A stretch of 64,000 nt of DNA from Eumeta japonica (taxonomy: Eukaryota > Arthropoda > Insecta > Lepidoptera > Psychidae). Both the position numbers and the translations under genes were made by a program. Below are positions 59,986-64,000 of the stretch, piece by piece (the first letter of the stretch is position 1; each line of letters opens with the position of its first letter). Location: NCBI GenBank assembly GCA_005406025.1, contig BGZK01000723.1, positions 1-64,000 of the forward strand. The letters are read 5' to 3'. The notes beneath the pieces were generated by a model. That model was not told the origin of the DNA and made no database searches. It saw only the letters and a list, made by a program, of their open reading frames with translations.

Positions 59986-60159
59986 GGCCGATACGAAAGA
60001 TGTAGAAATTCATTCTACGACCACGCAGGCGGAGCTGCGAGTTAAAGCTAATGCATGACACTCATGGAAAATGACTGTGGACGCACGACTCGCTGGCCCA
60101 GTAGCCGTGACATAATTAGTACAGACGTACATAAAATAAAGCTCCGGTTGCTATGAAGA

Positions 60160-60440
60160 CGACCCGACAAAGCTTACGCATCCCTCGCGCGTTATTGAAC
60201 AAACTTTCGGTGAGTGAAAAGCTCATAAAAGTCGCGGAATGTCGCGGCGTATTCGAAGAAAATAGCAAAAGTTTGTGACGTCACTCGTCCGCCGCCGAGT
60301 CCGCGGGTCGCGGGCGGCGGGCGGCGGGCGGGGCAGTGACTAAAGCTTTCGAATTAAAAGTTGCCGTCTTTATAATTGAATGTCAGCCGCTCGCCTGCAA
60401 CACGCAGTTACACGCGGCTGCAATCCGCCGCTGACCATCG
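60160..60440. promoter_or_regulatory. CpG-rich patch with a CRE and G-rich tract
   Basis: TGACGTCA (60276-60283, the CREB/ATF site) is followed by CCGCCGCCGAGTCCGCGG and a GGCGGGC repeated about three times near 60310-60330. CpG is frequent throughout. The setting looks like a promoter, but no exon with clear splice sites was found in the 550 bases after it, where a tandem repeat begins. Confidence 0.3.
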
Positions 60441-60537
60441 AATCTGCTCTACCATTATGAATCCTCGTCGAACGAATTGAATATATTGATTCGAGCGGAT
60501 TGACAGATATGAAACACCTAAAGCAATTCTTAAAGGT

Positions 60538-60610
60538 TTTATTTATGTTATAAATAAAATTTATTTATGTTATAAATAAAATTTATTTATTTATGTTATA
60601 AATAAAATTA
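60538..60610. repeat. Three copies of a palindromic 22-26-bp unit
   Basis: TTTATGTTATAAATAAAAT is repeated three times in tandem with small length changes. Each unit can fold back because TTTATT and AATAAA lie either side of GTTAT. Confidence 0.8.
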
Positions 60611-60972
60611 CTATAAAGAACATTGAAAATTTAAAAGAATAAATATTTTATCCATTTTATATATAGGTTTGTGCTTACATTACCATTTGTAGAGTGAGTA
60701 TTTTAATTTATGCCTAACTAGCGAACCCTAGTGACATTGTTCTGACGGAACGTTGGCTTGCCTACTAAGTAGGCCACATTAAAAATTTTTGAACTGGCCA
60801 CTAAGAAACTGAAAAATAATAACACATATTTAAATTAAAAAAGAAATGGAACTCTTTGCCAACCTTATTACGTATATCGCATTCATCTGACATTTATTTT
60901 TACAAATTGGTGGCAAAAAGAAAATTGTTTGTCTAACGTCAACATAAATTTAACACAACAAAATTTTCGTGC

Positions 60973-61740
60973 ATGATTTTCTATGAATTTCGTTACTATC
61001 TAAATCAACAAGAAGCTTATAACAGACTTCGGTTTGCCTTTAATGATAAAGCTCCGCCCTTGCTACTGTTTATGACTGGTTTAACGAGTTCAAACGTGGT
61101 CGCACTAATCTGACTCACGATCTACGTGAGCGACGTCCTTCTACGGCGACGACCGAAGACAACACCAGTGCTGTGTGGTCATGATAGAGACTGACAAAAG
61201 TGTGACCTACCAGCAGATTCGGACAAGCTTAGACATCGGTGTGAATCAAGTTCACAAAATCCTTCATGAACATTTAACGATCGGGAAGCTTTGTGCTCTA
61301 CTAAAACGAGGTCGAAGCGTCGGAAAAAAGATTGTGGCCTCTTTCTTCAGAATGACAAGTCATTATGCGACATTTGTTCTAGAAGATAATAAAGTAGTAA
61401 CTGCAGACTGATACACTGACAACTATTTGTCTCTTGTTCTGGAAAAAAATTGGGAAAAACGCCTTTGCAGTATGATTCTCCTCCATCATGACACGACTCA
61501 CCGGATACCGTTGGACAAACAACTAACAATTCGGGGATGTTAAATAATGAAATACCGGCTCACTCGTCTTAGAGCCTCGACTTTGCACCATGAGATTCTG
61601 TTTATTTCTAAAAATAAAAGGAAAACTTCGAGGAAATTGATTTACCAACGCCGAGAAAGCAATAGCTCCATATGTAAAGGTGAAAAGTGTTTCTCTCAGT
61701 AATTTCATTGAATGCAGCGATATATTGATCTCGACGGACA
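60973..61740 (+). pseudogene. Decayed mariner transposase, internally deleted
   Basis: Different from the 19.8-kb copy. The N-terminus starts at ATG 60973 (MIFYEFRYYLNQQEAYNRLR). The HTH half continues as WFNEFKRGRTNL near 61080, shifts frame near 61170, then runs MIETDKSVTYQQIRTSLDIG from about 61179. After KLCA (about 61290) the frame jumps to KRGRSVGKK, implying a large internal deletion that removes the first catalytic Asp region. There is a TGA where VTAD is followed by YTDN (about 61408), then LLHHDTTHR near 61480 and a decayed C-terminus to about 61740. It cannot be active. Confidence 0.85.
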
Positions 61741-61744
61741 CTAT

Positions 61745-62455
61745 TTTTAACAAAAATAATAGTATAAATAGCTTTCTAATTTATATAAACATATAATTCA
61801 CTTACGTCAATTCACTCTAAAGAGTGTTTCACTATCTCGTTACATGAAATGGCACAATTATTAGCACATTTCTTATTATTTTAAGAGGTAGTGCGCGTCG
61901 AGGCTTATAATAAGCCAGGACTTCCATCGCTTAAAATATGTCTTGACCCTCGCCTTCACTAAAGTCTCATTCATAAGATTCTGGGAGGGTTCACCCCTGC
62001 AGTAAAGTGATAAAGGAGCTGAAGCTGACATCAATTCCGATAGACATTGGTTTAAGAATCAATTATAGATTCATAGAATAATTATAAATTTCTCGCCAAA
62101 CCAAAATCTCAAACATGATATACACAGACAGTCTTAGTTAATCTTTTTACTGTGATATTCCTTACATACCCTCGTGATGATTTAGTTTTCCCTCAATCTA
62201 AACAATATAAAAATTTTGCCTAAATAAAAATAATTAGTATTTTACGAAAAGTAGCATGTCTTCAGAGCACAAGAAAAATTATTCATACATAACACTTCGG
62301 AATACATGTTCGATTGATATGTCATGGAAATTGTTCGGAATAAGATCAAATTTATTATAAATATTTAAACAAACAATACAGCTGCGACAACAACATCATA
62401 AATATATTAGTACCGAACAACAAAAAGTGTGTATTCAGGTTTTGTTCGTGAGCAT
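61745..62455. other. AT-rich spacer
   Basis: No gene recognised. Confidence 0.4.
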
Positions 62456-62459
62456 TCCT

Positions 62460-62660
62460 TCTCTTAAACACGTCGCCGTACGGATGACAGAGGGCGCTCG
62501 GGCGGGACGGAGCACGTCAAACAAGGATTTTCCTCACAAAATTACTTAAACAAACTCATTCCCGGACGATTGGAAATTTTAATGGGAGGAGCGGTCCTCC
62601 GCCTCCCGGAGTGACTATTCTGAACTTGTAGTCGACGAGATTCCTTAACAAAATATCTTT
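62460..62660. other. GC-richer patch
   Basis: CGTCGCCGTACGGATG, GCGCTCGGGCGGGACGG and a self-complementary GGGAGGAGCGGTCCTCCGCC. No frame or site is supported beyond composition. Confidence 0.25.
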
Positions 62661-62664
62661 GTCA

Positions 62665-64000
62665 GAGTAACAATCGCGGCAAGGTAATTGCTGTTTTACT
62701 TTTGGATTCTCTTACTGAAACAAAATAAAAAAAATACGTCCGTTCATTTTAAAAATTGCCTAAGGTCTGCAAGATTGGCAATTATTATTGATTATTTAAA
62801 ACTGTAAATGAATAATTTAAGCAAAATTTTATATCGTTATTTGTAACATTGTAAATAATTAATAATAATAATCTGCTTTGGAAGGGTTTTACAAAAACTT
62901 AAAGCAAATACATTAAACAAGACCTTTCAAACGAGAGACTTATTTTTACTATACAATAATTGATAAAAACGTTCATTTCGTTTTTCAATTCCCTGAATAC
63001 AGTTTAAAAACTTAAAAATTGCTTAATTCAATTTAAGAAAGACTAAGTCAACAAACAGTCTAAGCCGAGAGATTGATAGATCGAATTGTCTAAAAGTCAT
63101 AGTAAACAACCGAATAAGCAAAAATAAGTAATCCCACGGGTTAAATAAATAGCTTCTATCTGAATTTTTTTAGAAAACAAACCTCTTTAAAGCAATTTAC
63201 TAAACTCCAACACAATGCTTGCGAAACTAAAACTCCATTAATAATCTCCGAGTTAAATCCAAATTACATTAATCGAGAACAATGTTTACTTTTAGGGATC
63301 CAAAAAGAAAACGACATTGTAAACTAAGAGCTTCTAATGCCGGGAGCTTTTTAACATCGTTAGCCATAAAGTCGCTGGCACGTTTTCCTTTTCATTTTAA
63401 ACAAGATAATTGCAGATAGCAGAAAGTTTTTGTCACTGCTTATTATAATGAAACGAGCTGCGAAAGAATTAAATAACTGTTTCCGAATGATATTAGGGGG
63501 GCACAGGTTTTCCCCAGGCGGGTGGTGATGAAAGGAGTGGATCTGTAGGTAGGCGAGTAGGCGTTGGACACGTATACGGTAGGTAGGCAGATGTAGGTAA
63601 GTGGGGCCTATACATCGCTGGAATCGTTGTTCAGGTCGCGGATTGACGAGATAGATAACTTTCTCGAAGAATTTTACTTATTTTAGTTTCCAAGATGCTT
63701 TTGACATTCTCTTTCACTATGATGTGGCTACGGTGCCGGCTTTCAATGGAATAAATTTATTCATTTTGACTCTACTTTTATAGTGACTTAGCGCTGTCAT
63801 TTTAATCTTTATTATGTCTGATATAGCTTACTTTTAGCCAGCATAAAATACTATTTTTTTCGTAATTTCACGGAGAATTGTCAATTAGAGAGCTAGTACT
63901 CTCTTCGAACAATTTTGGAGAGGAAACACCTAAAATTGTAATTTTATTGTATTATTTAAAACGCTTATAAATTTTTACGTTGAATTTCGTTAAGTGGAAC
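62665..64000. other. AT-rich spacer with a G-rich repeat near 63.55 kb
   Basis: Plain sequence up to about 63480. At 63485-63610 there is a G-rich run of GTAGGTAGGC-type words (GGTAGGTAGGCAGATGTAGG), a short degenerate tandem repeat that also creates donor-like GTAGG/GTAAGTG strings. TTTATGGC-type sites near 63362 (minus strand) are the only regulatory hint. No gene. Confidence 0.35.

Noticed and set aside
1..64000. Telomeric TTAGG repeats, rRNA genes, integrated virus
   Set aside because: No TTAGG arrays, rRNA-like blocks or viral gene remnants were recognised on either strand.

Overview
The window is AT-rich, gene-poor animal DNA, most likely from a moth or butterfly. The Lepidoptera call rests on repeat types known from those genomes: a SINE-like fragment near 32.2 kb, a non-LTR retrotransposon 3' end with an AATAAAGATATTT-type tail in two opposite-strand copies (40.3 and 50.6 kb), a dispersed repeat pairing a TGTCTGT-type motif with a degenerate purine-rich hexamer tract, and two decayed mariner transposases. 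No bacterial or phage features and no CRISPR array were seen. No intact host protein-coding gene can be defended. Most open frames are short, lie in AT-rich DNA and show no recognisable domain, so the window reads as intergenic or long-intron sequence.

Layout. 0-12.6 kb: AT-rich spacer with a retroelement-tail-like segment (about 0.19-0.49 kb), a long-TIR MITE with a GC-rich core (3113-4045), a hexamer-repeat tract (about 7.9-8.2 kb), a TIR element with TTACGTCACAC ends and a 13-G run (about 9.24-9.52 kb), a tRNA-like segment and a 217-bp MITE (about 12.0-12.3 kb). 12.64-19.42 kb: the dominant feature, an array of roughly 81 tandem 84-bp units. One of its six frames is mostly open and reads as a 28-residue repeat, but stops and indels break it everywhere. 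19.6-20.5 kb: a (CA)n(TA)n microsatellite and a mariner pseudogene. 20.9-48 kb: spacer with several CpG-rich, promoter-like patches, some ending in strong splice-donor strings (21132, 25635, 45385), one candidate coding exon (43.1 kb), and various repeats and hairpins. 48-64 kb: a miRNA-like hairpin, a second copy of the long-TIR MITE (48543-48932), the LINE tail, a perfect 28-bp hairpin (58265-58324), a CpG-rich CRE-containing patch (60.3 kb) and a second mariner pseudogene (about 60.97-61.74 kb).

There is no pathway or operon here. What connects the parts is repeat biology: relatives of the same families recur tens of kilobases apart, in both orientations. The best candidates for something undescribed are the 84-bp array with its dimeric and 1.67-kb higher-order structure, and the two loci of perfect short-loop hairpins. 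All identities and copy counts are by eye; no alignment or database search was run.
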